Shown here piece by piece: positions 1 to 6,752 of a stretch of 10,241 bases of DNA. The notes below the pieces were generated by a model, which saw nothing but the letters and a program-made list of their open reading frames with translations, was not told the DNA's origin and ran no database searches. Numbering within the stretch: position 1 is the first letter of the stretch; each line of letters begins with the position of its first letter. Origin of the DNA: Rodentolepis nana (taxonomy: Eukaryota; Platyhelminthes; Cestoda; Cyclophyllidea; Hymenolepididae); assembly GCA_900617975.1 (NCBI GenBank), contig UZAE01002131.1:1-10241 (forward strand), read 5' to 3'. A program made the position numbers and the translations under genes.

Positions 1-142
1 AAATGAATTTCCTTTAACTGGTGAGGGATCCATAAATCAAGTTACTTGACATAACCAAGGGTTTTTAATTTTTTTCAATGCATGTATGCGACACATTGAG
101 CTTCTCTGCAATATCTCGTGTTGTGCTGTGACGATTTGAATC

Positions 143-166
143 GATAATGGCCTTGATAATGGCCTT
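143..166 (-). repeat. 12-bp tandem duplication inside transposase
   Basis: GATAATGGCCTT occurs twice back to back (143-154 and 155-166). On the coding strand it adds four codons, giving IKAIIKAII where mariner transposases have a single IKAII-like stretch. It keeps the reading frame. Confidence 0.85.
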
Positions 167-300
167 GATATGGGTTTCATCCACTTCGACTGGGCGACCA
201 GATTGTTGTGAAATTTTTTGTGAAAAATCACCGGAACGAAATCTTTCAAACCGATTTCGACACTGCCTTTCTTTTAAGGCGGGTTCATCTCCATATGCGG

Positions 301-376
301 CACATAACTTCTTTTGTGCTTGCGATGCGTTCTTGCCAGCACATAACTTCTTTTGTGCTTGCTATGCGTTCTTGCC
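301..376 (-). repeat. 39-bp tandem duplication inside transposase
   Basis: Units 301-339 and 340-376 are nearly identical; one visible mismatch (G to T at 363) creates the stop at 362-364 in the outer copy. The step is 39 bp, or 13 codons, so the duplication preserves frame and repeats GKNA-QAQKKLCA. The step length matches the tandem repeats elsewhere in this window. Confidence 0.9.
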
Positions 377-467
377 TTATACAATAAAATGTGCCTGGAA
401 TTGCACGTCCTGTTCTTTATTTTAATATTAAGATAAAAACAAAACTAAAGAACTAAACAAAACAACA

Positions 468-1040
468 TTTTTTACTAATTAACCTAGAAGCCCATACAGA
501 AAGAAATTTTTTACTAATTAACCTAGAAGCCCATACAGTTAAAAAATATAGGTTAGATGCTCTGGCCACGTTAACAAAACGGAAAGTATAGAGGGAATCC
601 GTCAACAAAAACGGCAATGACTTAATAGGTTAGATGCTCTGGCCACGTTAACAAAACAAAAGATGTTGTTAATTAACCTAGAAGCCCATACAGTAAGAAA
701 AAAATATACTTAGATGCTCTGGCCACGTTAACAAAACAAAAGAAAGCATAGAGTACCTAGAAGCCCATACAGTAAGAAAAAATATAGGTTAGATGTCTAG
801 AAGCCCATACAGTAAGAAAAAAATAAAGGTTAGATGATGGCCACGTTAACAAAACAAAAGAAAGTATAGAGGGAATCCGTCAACAAAAACGGCAATGACT
901 TAATAGGTTAGATGCTCTGGCCACGTTAACAAAACAAAAGAAGTAGAGTGAATCTGTTAGATTGGAATCTGTTATACAGTAAGAAAAAATACTAACAAAA
1001 CAAAAGAAAGTAAAGAGTGAATCTGTCAACAAAAATAGAG
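468..1040. repeat. tandem array built from the mariner 5' leader
   Basis: The stretch between the transposase and the inverted repeat is a scrambled array of three modules. P (ACCTAGAAGCCCATACAG) is at 482, 521, 676, 755 and, lacking its first two bases, 797, with a fragment at 974. Q (GGTTAGATGCTCTGGCCACG and following bases) is at 551, 628, about 710, 828 (internally deleted) and 906, plus a TAGATG remnant at 790. R (GGAATCCGTCAACAAAAACG and following bases) is at 594 and 872, and matches the inner part of the terminal repeat at 1041. Steps are near 39-41 bp or twice that: P 39, 79 and 40; Q 77, 80, 79, 41 and 78. No ORF is supported here. Confidence 0.85.
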
Positions 1041-1084
1041 TGAATCCGTCAACAAAAACGGCACTGACTTAGTTGCCAACCCAA
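1041..1084 (-). repeat. mariner 5' terminal inverted repeat and adjoining leader
   Basis: Read inward on the minus strand the end is TTGGGTTGGCAACTAAGT, followed by a G- and T-rich stretch ending in TTGAC. The outermost base is 1084 and is followed by TA at 1085-1086. The inner part (1041-1071) is the same sequence as module R, repeated at 594-624 and 872-902 in the array. The partner repeat lies outside the window, so the ends cannot be compared directly. Confidence 0.75.
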
Positions 1085-1086
1085 TA

Positions 1087-1227
1087 ATTAAGTCATCTGT
1101 CTTGTTGTCTTAAATTACCTTTGCTTTTTCTCAAAAAACCCAGCTATTGTTGGTCCTCCCAAAAGTAACCAGCTTTCTTATTTACTTCCATCTCCTATCA
1201 CCTCTCTTCCTTGATTTCTAAGGATTT
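1087..1227. other. unassigned flank of the mariner relic
   Basis: Plus-strand pyrimidine-rich sequence (TCTC, TTCC and CTTT runs, 1110-1215). I see no gene, RNA or repeat here. Confidence 0.5.
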
Positions 1228-1353
1228 ATGATTGAAACACTTTCTTTATTCGTAATGAAAGAGCAACTTAATTCATTGGTCAATTCCGCACCAACTGACT
1301 CACCCAATCGCCACCAATCAAAAATCGTTAATTCAGGTACTCCTCTCAAATAG
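1228..1353 (+). CDS. possible first exon or 41-residue small ORF
   Basis: An ATG-initiated frame of 41 codons plus TAG reads MIETLSLFVMKEQLNSLVNS and continues polar (residues S, P, N, Q, K). A good donor-like site, CAG|GTACTC at 1336/1337, lies inside it, so it could be a first coding exon whose partner I cannot identify. No TATA box or recognisable domain was found. Frames of this length are frequent by chance in AT-rich DNA, so this is a candidate only. Confidence 0.15.
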   Translation: MIETLSLFVMKEQLNSLVNSAPTDSPNRHQSKIVNSGTPLK

Positions 1354-1830
1354 TCCTTTTTAAACTTAGGCACACAATACAATTTCACCGAATCCTGTTT
1401 AGCCGCCTAACCAGCTCTACTTCGAAATTCTCGGCCAATTTCTCTTGGCGTCTAATAGGCCACTTTTTTTCACAATTCTTGTACCTCGGAATTTAAGGTA
1501 GTTGCAAAGATCGTATGATTTTATGAGGTCAAGTACTAACAGTAGTCTTACTCAGGCCAGTGGTGCTTTGAATCTAATCTTGATAGTCTTTTTAACTGAA
1601 CTAAGATTTCTACTGTTAGTTGTAATACCTTAGTCTAACACCTATAACTTGTTACTACAAGCATACCTAAAAATTTGTAAAAAAAGTTAGTCATGGTAAA
1701 AGCTTAATGATTTAAATGAGTCTTACTCAAGTATTAATAAATAGTGTGACTTTAGAGTGTTTAGCTTTTAGAAAAACATTTTAAATAATTAACAGAATAT
1801 CATTTTCAAAAGTTTGAAATTTCATATTTG
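1354..1830. other. intergenic stretch without recognised features
   Basis: AT-rich sequence with no ORF, RNA or clear repeat that I can support. Two loosely similar words (AGTCTTACTCA near 1543 and 1720) are too short to interpret. Confidence 0.5.
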
Positions 1831-1832
1831 AA

Positions 1833-1857
1833 TTAAGTGAACTTAAGACCTATATAA
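1833..1857 (+). promoter_or_regulatory. TATA-box promoter with upstream palindrome
   Basis: TATATAA at 1851-1857 lies about 45 bp before the ATG at 1896, leaving room for transcription to start near 1880. Immediately upstream is a perfect inverted repeat TTAAGT-GA-ACTTAA (1833-1846), a candidate factor-binding site. The word TTAAGTGAAC recurs, inverted, before the second TATA box at 3055. An upstream ATG at 1871 opens a 10-codon frame overlapping the main start, but it would fall outside a transcript starting about 30 bp past the TATA box. Confidence 0.55.
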
Positions 1858-1895
1858 GGAGGTACTAATTATGCAAGAATTAACAACGATTCATC

Positions 1896-2371
1896 ATGGC
1901 TGAGAGGAGGAACGCGGAATACGATCTAATAGTAAATTGTTTGAACCTTCCAATTGTTCAAATGTGGTTCCGCTTTCATTCTAGAAATGAAAACTATCTC
2001 TACCTTGACATCTTGCCCATACCAAGAGGACATGTAACATTATTTGCTCCCGTAAGATGATTGTTTTATTTTTTTCGCCTTTCCATAAAAAGATATTGAT
2101 TTTTTTAAATTTATATCAGCCAGCCTACCCGGATACGAATGCAATCTGGTCAGTTATGATTGGAGATAAACGGATTTGTCATCGACAATTTCAGTGTCCA
2201 GTTCAGGCCAAATCAATGCTTCAGGCATTTATATCTTGTACCTATGTGGTTAGTAGGCACCTGAACATAGAAATGCCACAGGATGTGGTCAAGATTGATC
2301 CGTTATTTGCCCAAAAATTGCATGCTCTGTTACCAGGAGACTATGTGCATCGTCTATTAACCGTTATGTAA
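1896..2371 (+). CDS. two-exon gene for a 135-residue orphan protein
   Basis: Exon 1 is 1896-2051 (52 codons). A 68-bp AT-rich intron (2052-2119) begins GTAAGA and ends in a T-rich tract with ATATCAG. Exon 2 is 2120-2371 (83 codons plus TAA); the junction is phase 0. The ATG has A at -3 and G at +4. The protein begins MAERRNAEYDLIVN, then runs WFRFHSRNENYLYLDILP, RGHVTLFAP, an exon-2 start PAYPDTNAIWSVMIGDKRIC, FQCPVQAKSMLQAFISCTYV and an end LLPGDYVHRLLTVM. I see no signal peptide, membrane span or catalytic motif; it looks like a small soluble globular protein. I do not recognise the family. Support is structural: TATA box, start context, splice sites, frame continuity, exons richer in G+C than their flanks, and a poly(A) signal 25 bp after the stop. 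Confidence 0.68.
2052..2119 (+). other. predicted 68-bp intron of the orphan gene
   Basis: Donor CCC|GTAAGA and acceptor TTTATATCAG|CCA bound an A- and T-rich segment with T-runs ahead of the acceptor. Reading through without splicing meets TGA at 2058, after the last codon of exon 1 and an in-frame GTA-AGA. A 60-70 bp intron is common in many invertebrates. Confidence 0.65.
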
Positions 2372-2395
2372 CTTTCGGGGACAAATTTTAAACGA

Positions 2396-2401
2396 AATAA
2401 A
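2396..2401 (+). terminator. poly(A) signal of the orphan gene
   Basis: AATAAA 25 bp after the TAA at 2369-2371, a normal position for cleavage about 15-30 bp further on. The hexamer alone is common in AT-rich DNA; its value comes from its position. Confidence 0.5.
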
Positions 2402-3027
2402 TATTTGACTCCTCTATGGCAATCCTGTCTTTTCTCTATTTTAGTTGAATACTTTTTCCGTAGAGTAGAGGAAAACCCAGCTGAAAATAATCTATGAAAG
2501 TTGACAGAGAGGAAAATATTGAAAACTTTTGGTGGGTTTAACCTACTACTGGCAATTCAACTCCAAAATGGCGTTGATCATGTTTGAGATAATTCACGAC
2601 TAGCTAAGGACCACTACTTGAAGGCGTTTGAAAAGCATTTTACTACACCAGATTGAGTCAGTTTGATGAATAATTGGATTTAATGTCAAATCTGTACCAT
2701 ATTTATAGCCCATTTCGTGAATTCTTATAGATTAGGGGTATATGTGATTGATTCGTGTTTAAATCTGGATAAAAAAGGAATAAAATGGAAGCTTACAACC
2801 AACTTATTTTGTGTAATACAACAGCATTCTTAAATTCATTCAACAACGAAAAAGTAGTATAATTATAAATGAGATGGTTCTAAACGGTTCTAAATGAATC
2901 TGAATTAACAAAGATTTGAGTATCATTTATTCACTTCATTAAAGAAATAAATAGAAAAACTGCGTGATGCATTACGAAAAGTTAATAGATCATACAGTAA
3001 TCAAGAATGACTCATGAAAATAATTGT
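2402..3027. other. AT-rich intergenic stretch
   Basis: No open frame, RNA or repeat that I can support in about 620 bp. It separates the orphan gene from the second TATA-type promoter. Confidence 0.5.
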
Positions 3028-3063
3028 GTTCACTTAATACTTGATTTGATGGCCTATATAAAG
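3028..3063 (+). promoter_or_regulatory. second TATA-box promoter with shared upstream word
   Basis: CCTATATAAAGG puts a strong TATA sequence at 3055-3063. GTTCACTTAA at 3028-3037 is the exact reverse complement of TTAAGTGAAC found just before the TATA box at 1851. A start about 30 bp downstream would be near 3085. The transcript is uncertain: the first ATG (3115) gives only 19 codons. Confidence 0.4.
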
Positions 3064-3092
3064 GAAAATGCATTTATAATATCTTTTGCAAT

Positions 3093-3407
3093 TTGACGAA
3101 ATACGTGGCCTTGAATGGAATCAATGAAATATTTATCAAGAATTTTAGGCCAGGAAATTGGTCATTTGTCGTAATTCTCTGTCCACGTCCATATCTGGTA
3201 ACGTCTTCGATGGGAAGTATTTTTTGTGCCAATAAATTTCCAGGCATGGAATGGAACTGCCACTATATTGAGTTGATGAACTTGAAACAACAGATTTGTC
3301 AAATAGCCACTCCCACCTGTTCCTTTTACGTAGACACAGCAATTAATGAATATTCCCTGTTTAAAAGAATGGTGTATTGTTTCCATTTCATTTGGTTTGC
3401 AATTTAG
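3093..3407 (+). CDS. open frame downstream of the second TATA box
   Basis: The frame is open from about 3045 to TAG at 3405-3407, but its first in-frame ATG is at 3210, giving 65 residues (MGSIFCANKFPGMEWN...). It is rich in Cys and Trp, often the mark of a shadow frame. Two overlapping minus-strand frames (3145-3342 and 3162-3386) compete for the same DNA, and I cannot decide which, if any, is coding. The upstream part, VVILCPRPYLVTSSMGSIF, has a faint resemblance in spacing to VTLFAPPAYPDTNAIWSVM of the orphan gene at 1896-2371. No poly(A) hexamer follows closely. Confidence 0.18.
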   Translation: MTKYVALNGINEIFIKNFRPGNWSFVVILCPRPYLVTSSMGSIFCANKFPGMEWNCHYIELMNLKQQICQIATPTCSFYVDTAINEYSLFKRMVYCFHFIWFAI

Positions 3408-3440
3408 TTTTAATTTAGGTAGAAATTGTTTTAATATATT

Positions 3441-3590
3441 TTAACCTTTGATGCCCCAACAATCACACGGTTCTCTTTCAAAATATGCTTCATTATTACT
3501 AGACTCGTAATAGAAGGCGCCATGGCCGTTTGAAAAATGCGACCAATACGTGTCCATGTAGCCTTCGTCTGATACACCGCTAAAACTCAT
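3441..3590 (-). CDS. possible 49-residue small ORF or exon
   Basis: An ATG at 3588-3590 (minus strand) opens 49 codons to TAA. The product is acidic and aromatic: MSFSGVSDEGYMDTYWSHFS, later FYYESSNNEAYFE and EPCDCW. It lies in a patch (about 3490-3650) visibly richer in G+C than its surroundings, which in an AT-rich genome often marks an exon. A donor-like AAAG|GTTAAA near its end allows splicing to minus-strand frames around 3145-3386, but no join gave a convincing longer product. No family recognised. Confidence 0.22.
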   Translation of the reverse strand: MSFSGVSDEGYMDTYWSHFSNGHGAFYYESSNNEAYFEREPCDCWGIKG

Positions 3591-3639
3591 CACATGGGCG
3601 CATCAGTCTGCTGCTGTGAGACATGCGTGAGTGATGTTG

Positions 3640-4118
3640 GGTGCAATACTCAAAATAAAATAATTCGTGCGTTAGAATGTTGAGGCAGGGAGACAAATGA
3701 GGAAGACTTTCGTTGATTTAGTGGCTTACTATTTTTTTAAATGACATCACTTACGATTTCTTTCGGTTTTGTGCCATTTATCACAAATATTTAACATAGC
3801 TAGTATAACTAGGTAAATAAGATTATAAATTCATAATTCGAAGATAGTTTACTGCATTAACAAACTTCTCGTGTCTAGCATATGCATAATAACATTTAAA
3901 GTAAAAAAGGTTTTTTACCATAGCTCACTAAACATAATGATTTATATGCATTGTTTTGGTAAAAATATAAAATTTCAAATAAATACCACTGCCATTATAT
4001 GTACATTTTGATAAAAAAAATTAGAAAGAATGACTTGAGGACGTAAATAATCTCGCTATTATTAAGGTCAAAACAGATTAAGTAGAGAAGATTGACTGAT
4101 TTAAACAATGACTAGCAG
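3640..4118. other. AT-rich stretch without recognised features
   Basis: About 480 bp with A- and T-runs and many stop codons in all frames. Nothing supported. Confidence 0.5.
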
Positions 4119-4508
4119 TTAGAAGTTTAACATTTGTCCCTTGTTAGGGCAAAGTTTACGCATTGGACAAACTAATTGCAACTCGTAGACTTTATCAGAC
4201 AAATCTTTCGGGAATGGAAGTGATAATGGTGGAACTTGCGGTGGATGCATTGGTTGCTGGGTCCGAGTACAGATGTCACCGGGAAGCCAACAAAGGATTG
4301 GAGATCAGGCATTTGTGAGGCAACATAGAGGTTTCATGAGTTGGTACCCATGAATGCCTGTCACTTTAAATAGATTTGAGAAGTTAGCATTATTCCACCT
4401 CATTACGTTAGTTTCGTGGTCACTGTTACTGGTTAAGCAGTTCGCGATCTTCTGAAAGCTGGAGTTCATATTCGCTGACGAAACATGGGACAGCGATAAT
4501 TGATTCAA
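4119..4508 (-). CDS. possible minus-strand exon pair, proline-rich C-terminal part
   Basis: A 43-codon frame (4119-4250) begins MHPPQVPPLSLPFPKDLSDK and continues KVYELQLVCPMRKLC. Upstream on the same strand a Ser/Asn-rich frame occupies 4305-4508 (MNSSFQKIANCLTSNS, NANFSNLFK) but lacks an ATG at its far end. A GTGACA donor at 4364 and a CCCAG acceptor ending at 4257 would join them in phase 0 across a 108-bp intron, giving LFK|QPMHPPQ. The plus strand is also open at 4148-4318 (GKVYALDKLIATRRLYQTNL...), preceded by an acceptor-like TTGTTAG, so strand is uncertain. No family recognised. Confidence 0.17.
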
Positions 4509-4979
4509 GGTAATAGAAAAGGTTTATGAATATTATCGATGAAAAAATACAATTAAAGTTTCACTGAGTTTGACAATGGAGTTTAATAATGGATCCCAAA
4601 ATGTAGGAGTTAATTTAAGATTAAAGCCTAGGAATGACTTTAATCTGAACACTGTGTCTTCAACCATTTTCTAACGAATATTGCTCATAGCTGTTCTTTC
4701 AAAAAACTGCCATCTTTGGAATATCTCCGGATTCGATGCTTGTTCATTAAGTTACAAAGATAATTTTATCGCATGGAATTACTGTAGCCTAATGACCTTT
4801 ATTTGTGGCAAATCCTGAGGCGAAATGATTCCCCAGGGAAGTGCTTACTAAAATGCTTCAGAGAAAAAGTAAAAATACCCATCTAAATTTGGTTCAAAGA
4901 AAGTTTTGGTTGTTGTATATTTTGATCAATTGGAATTGCCCTGAGCTATGCTGAGGTATAAGTATTAATTAAGTAATTT
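4509..4979. other. AT-rich stretch without recognised features
   Basis: About 470 bp between the uncertain exon cluster and repeat copy A. I see no supported gene or repeat. Confidence 0.5.
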
Positions 4980-4993
4980 TATATCTGAAATAT
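4980..4993. repeat. flanking direct repeat of repeat copy A, left
   Basis: TATATCTGAAATAT, matched 13 of 14 by 5595-5608. Likely a target-site duplication made on insertion of copy A. Confidence 0.45.
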
Positions 4994-5022
4994 GGGGTGT
5001 GCGATAGACTTACCTCTACGTG

Positions 5023-5059
5023 GTGCACCCTGGGCAACGTATACTCATACGGCAAAACG
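5023..5059 (-). repeat. single GTGCAC core of copy A
   Basis: One copy of the core that is amplified sixfold in copy B: minus-strand ATGAGTATACGTTGCCC followed by AGGGTGCACCACGT. In copy A this block is not amplified, whereas the neighbouring blocks are. Confidence 0.8.
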
Positions 5060-5130
5060 GTCTATTAACCAGGATTTGTCTTCTGACTTCAAATTTCCAC
5101 GACCCCCCTGGTTGTTATATTCGACCCCTT

Positions 5131-5363
5131 CACAGTACTCACCTTACCTTTTTCTCACTTCACAGTACTCACCTCACCTTTCATCTACCTTTGTGTCTTA
5201 CACAGTACTCATCTTACCTTTTTCTCTACCTTTGTGTCTGTACACAGTACTCACCTCACCTTTTTTCTACCTTTGTGTCTGTGCTGTACTCACCTTACCT
5301 TTTTCTCTACCTTTGTGTCTGTCCATAGTACTCATCTTACCTTTTTCTCTACCTTTGTGTCTG
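5131..5363 (-). repeat. six-unit tandem array, about 40-bp step
   Basis: Plus-strand units carry CAGTACTCACCTTACC, a T-rich stretch and CTACCTTTGTGTCT. The GTACTC word starts at 5135, 5165, 5205, 5247, 5286 and 5328, giving steps of 30, 40, 42, 39 and 42. Copies B and C carry this block once. Confidence 0.9.
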
Positions 5364-5370
5364 TCTTCCT

Positions 5371-5447
5371 CTTTTACATCTGTGAATCGCTCTTCTGTTC
5401 CCCACCCTTCTTTTACATCTGTGAATCGCTCTTCTGTTCCCCACCCC
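5371..5447 (-). repeat. two-unit duplication, 39-bp step
   Basis: Plus-strand CTTTTACATCTGTGAATCGC and the following TCTTCTGTTCCCCACCC occur at 5371 and again at 5410. Confidence 0.9.
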
Positions 5448-5450
5448 TAT

Positions 5451-5529
5451 TTCTGCTACTTTGATGAACCTTCCTTCTGTGAAGCCCGTTTTCTGCTTCT
5501 TTGATGAACCTTCCCTCTGTGAAGCCCGA
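5451..5529 (-). repeat. two-unit duplication, 40-bp step
   Basis: TTCTGCTACTTTGATGAACC at 5451 is repeated with small changes at 5491; both are followed by CTGTGAAGCCCG. Confidence 0.9.
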
Positions 5530-5590
5530 TCTATCAAAACGCCTGCCACCAACTAAATGGCTAATGATATCTATCAAAACGCCTGCCATT
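5529..5590 (-). repeat. two-unit duplication, 40-bp step
   Basis: ATCTATCAAAACGCCTGCCA at 5529 recurs at 5569. The outer copy forms the AAATGGCAGGC terminus of the element. Confidence 0.88.
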
Positions 5591-5594
5591 TAAA

Positions 5595-5608
5595 TATATA
5601 TGAAATAT
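5595..5608. repeat. flanking direct repeat of repeat copy A, right
   Basis: TATATATGAAATAT, matching 4980-4993 at 13 of 14 positions. Confidence 0.45.
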
Positions 5609-5867
5609 CGAAAATTTTCTGATTTTAGAAGATCATAATCGGGAACGGTACAAAATCTCATCTTATTATGAAGAATTTAATAGGTTCAGTAAACCCATTA
5701 CGTATTGCATACTTACTACACATGATGCATTGTTAAACAGCGAACAAAAATTACATCAACCTAATATGATCAGAAATTATAATCGTCTCATTGTAGTATA
5801 TTTCCACTATGGCAAAAATGCTATTTCTCCCGCTATTTATAGCAGTCAAAAGTTTTTCAATCTGTAA
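5604..5867 (+). CDS. possible coding exon (open frame without ATG start)
   Basis: Eighty-seven codons are open up to TAA at 5865-5867. An acceptor-like TTTCTGATTTTAG ends at 5628; in frame after it comes DHNRERYKISSYYEEFNRFS, then KPITYCILTTHDALLNSEQK, and near the end YFHYGKNAISPAIY. The composition is protein-like, but no ATG starts it and it abuts repeat copy A. A stop-free run this long is expected once or twice per window by chance at this base composition. Confidence 0.17.
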   Translation, partial: NIENFLILEDHNRERYKISSYYEEFNRFSKPITYCILTTHDALLNSEQKLHQPNMIRNYNRLIVVYFHYGKNAISPAIYSSQKFFNL

Positions 5868-5995
5868 TTCAAGCAGTTAAATCTCCATTTGATTGGAGTC
5901 TATGAAATGTATTATTGAAAGTGAATCTATTTCCGTAAAAAAGGCTTACTAACTTAAGTGAATTTTGAATGAACAAATGCATTGCTTCTTGTTCA

Positions 5996-6209
5996 GATGA
6001 TCATGGGCACTAAAAGGAATGATTCAAAGGAGAATTTTAATTATTTACCCCTAAACAAAGTTTTATTTCAATTTTTGCAATTTCTGACAAAAATAGTCGA
6101 TCAACTCTACCTTGATAAGTTAAGCCCACCATTACAATTTCTTTCAAGTAGGTTGATTTCGTCAACCTTTGATGAAGAAAAATGTGATTCAAGTGACAAA
6201 ATCGGCTGA
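5996..6209 (+). CDS. possible terminal exon, 70 codons
   Basis: A pyrimidine-rich acceptor, GCTTCTTGTTCAG, ends directly at 5995, followed by ATGATCATGGGC. The frame gives 70 residues: MIMGTKRNDSKENFNYLPLN, a Leu/Phe-rich middle (VLFQFLQFLTKIVDQLYLDK) and an acidic end (FDEEKCDSSDKIG), then TGA. AATAAA at 6256-6261 is 47 bp downstream, as for a last exon. Two minus-strand frames overlap it and look like shadows. No family recognised. Confidence 0.27.
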
Positions 6210-6255
6210 CTATGAGCATTAATTATCGTGGATAAAAATTGGCTCACACTGAAGT

Positions 6256-6261
6256 AATAAA
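6256..6261 (+). terminator. possible poly(A) signal
   Basis: AATAAA placed 47 bp beyond the stop of the candidate exon at 5996-6209. The hexamer is frequent in this base composition. Confidence 0.25.
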
Positions 6262-6734
6262 GAGCAAAAGGTGAGAAGTCCAAATCTTTGAAGCAATAAT
6301 TCTGATAACTTTTCACTCATTTTCTGCATTATTTTAGTCAGTTTTAGTTGCTTCTCAGGAATAAAATTCTCCAATATTTTTGAAAATGACCGCAGGTGAT
6401 AAATATATAGATTATCACAAAGAAAATAAGAACTGTGTTTCAATTAAAAGCTCAATTTACTGAAATAAACTTTTTACGTCATTGTAAATTGAATGGTCAA
6501 TAAATGCCAATTGATTAAAATATGGATTTTTCATTCCGACAAATACTATTAAAAGCGGCAATCGATTTAAACTTTTTATCAGAATTTAAGTCCTCAACAG
6601 AACAACTTCAAATCTGCTAACTGTTAAGGGCAAATGTATCCGATTCATGCAATAGAAAAAATATGAGTACATAATTGTGGAGAGTTTATTTAATCGTGAT
6701 CGGGAGGGCTATATTAAGAAGGCCCACCCAATTG
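6262..6734. other. AT-rich stretch without recognised features
   Basis: About 470 bp before repeat copy B. The minus-strand frame at 6219-6443 has no supporting signal and I do not call it. Confidence 0.5.
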
Positions 6735-6752
6735 TTAGTGTATACTAAATAT
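6735..6752. repeat. flanking direct repeat of repeat copy B, left
   Basis: TTAGTGTATACTAAATAT, matched at 16 of 18 positions by 7279-7296. Likely target-site duplication. Confidence 0.55.

Larger units (their letters stand above)
1..400 (-). pseudogene. mariner transposase, N-terminal part, broken
   Basis: Minus-strand translation gives typical mariner N-terminal helix-turn-helix sequence, in order: HILLY (about 385-398, in a shifted frame), GKNASQAQKKLCAAYGD, QCRNRFERFRSGDFS, SGRPVEVDETHIKAII, RDIAEKLNVSHTCIE, then after a frame change KTLGYVK and LDLWIPHQLKEIH. Mariner transposases normally use this region to bind the inverted repeats; the catalytic DD(34)D domain would lie beyond the left edge. 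Damage visible: in-frame stops at 42-44, 362-364 and 377-379, a frameshift in the A-rich run near 61-75, another near 377-386, and two internal tandem duplications. No intact start codon is seen. It is dead as a protein-coding gene. Confidence 0.88.
1..1084 (-). mobile_element. mariner (Tc1/mariner) transposon relic, 5' half
   Basis: This is a partial mariner-type DNA transposon read on the minus strand. Its outer 5' end is at 1084, beside a TA dinucleotide (1085-1086), the target site mariner elements duplicate. The order from right to left is terminal inverted repeat, an expanded leader array, then a broken transposase that leaves the window at position 1. The other terminus is not visible. 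The terminus read inward begins TTGGGTTGGCAACTAAGT, which fits mariner ends as I recall them. The transposase is too damaged to be functional. Family assignment is firm; the subfamily (irritans-like is my guess) is not. Confidence 0.88.
4994..5594 (-). mobile_element. unrecognised interspersed repeat, copy A (about 600 bp)
   Basis: Read on the minus strand this shares its order of blocks with copies B and C: AAATGGCAGGC start, a GGGCTTCACAGAG block, an ATTCACAGATGTAAAAG block, ACAGACACAAAGGTAG with AAAAAGGTAAGGTGAGTACT, a TCGAATA word, TTTGAAGTCAGAAG, then TATGAGTATACGTTGCCC with AGGGTGCACCACGT and an end AAGTCTATCGCACACC. It lies between 14-bp imperfect direct repeats. Nearly every internal block is tandemly duplicated at about 40 bp. 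It codes for nothing; the long translations through it are repeat translations. Retroposition (SINE-like) is suggested by the flanks, but I find no poly(A) tail and no convincing A box. Confidence 0.7.

Noticed and set aside
3162..3386. KGTGGSG in a minus-strand frame resembling a helicase Walker A (P-loop) motif
   Set aside because: The essential Lys-Ser/Thr after the glycines is missing, no Walker B follows, and the frame competes with others; chance is more likely.
4992..5552. Long open frames on both strands across copy A (for example 4992-5504 plus, 5349-5552 minus)
   Set aside because: They are translations of the 40-bp tandem repeats and stay open because the units lack stops. The peptides are repeats of Ser/Leu/Cys/Pro words with no domain.
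4986..5608. 8-bp TGAAATAT flanking copy A taken as a hAT-type target duplication
   Set aside because: The match extends to 14 bp with one mismatch, and copy B has about 18 bp, so a fixed 8-bp duplication does not fit. The element also lacks terminal inverted repeats.
6150..6168. Perfect 7-bp hairpin AGGTTGA-TTTCG-TCAACCT
   Set aside because: Short stem inside a candidate coding frame; stems this size are common and nothing suggests a function.
6037..6443. Minus-strand frames at 6037-6219, 6107-6316 and 6219-6443
   Set aside because: The first two overlap the better-supported plus-strand candidate at 5996-6209, and none has start or poly(A) support.
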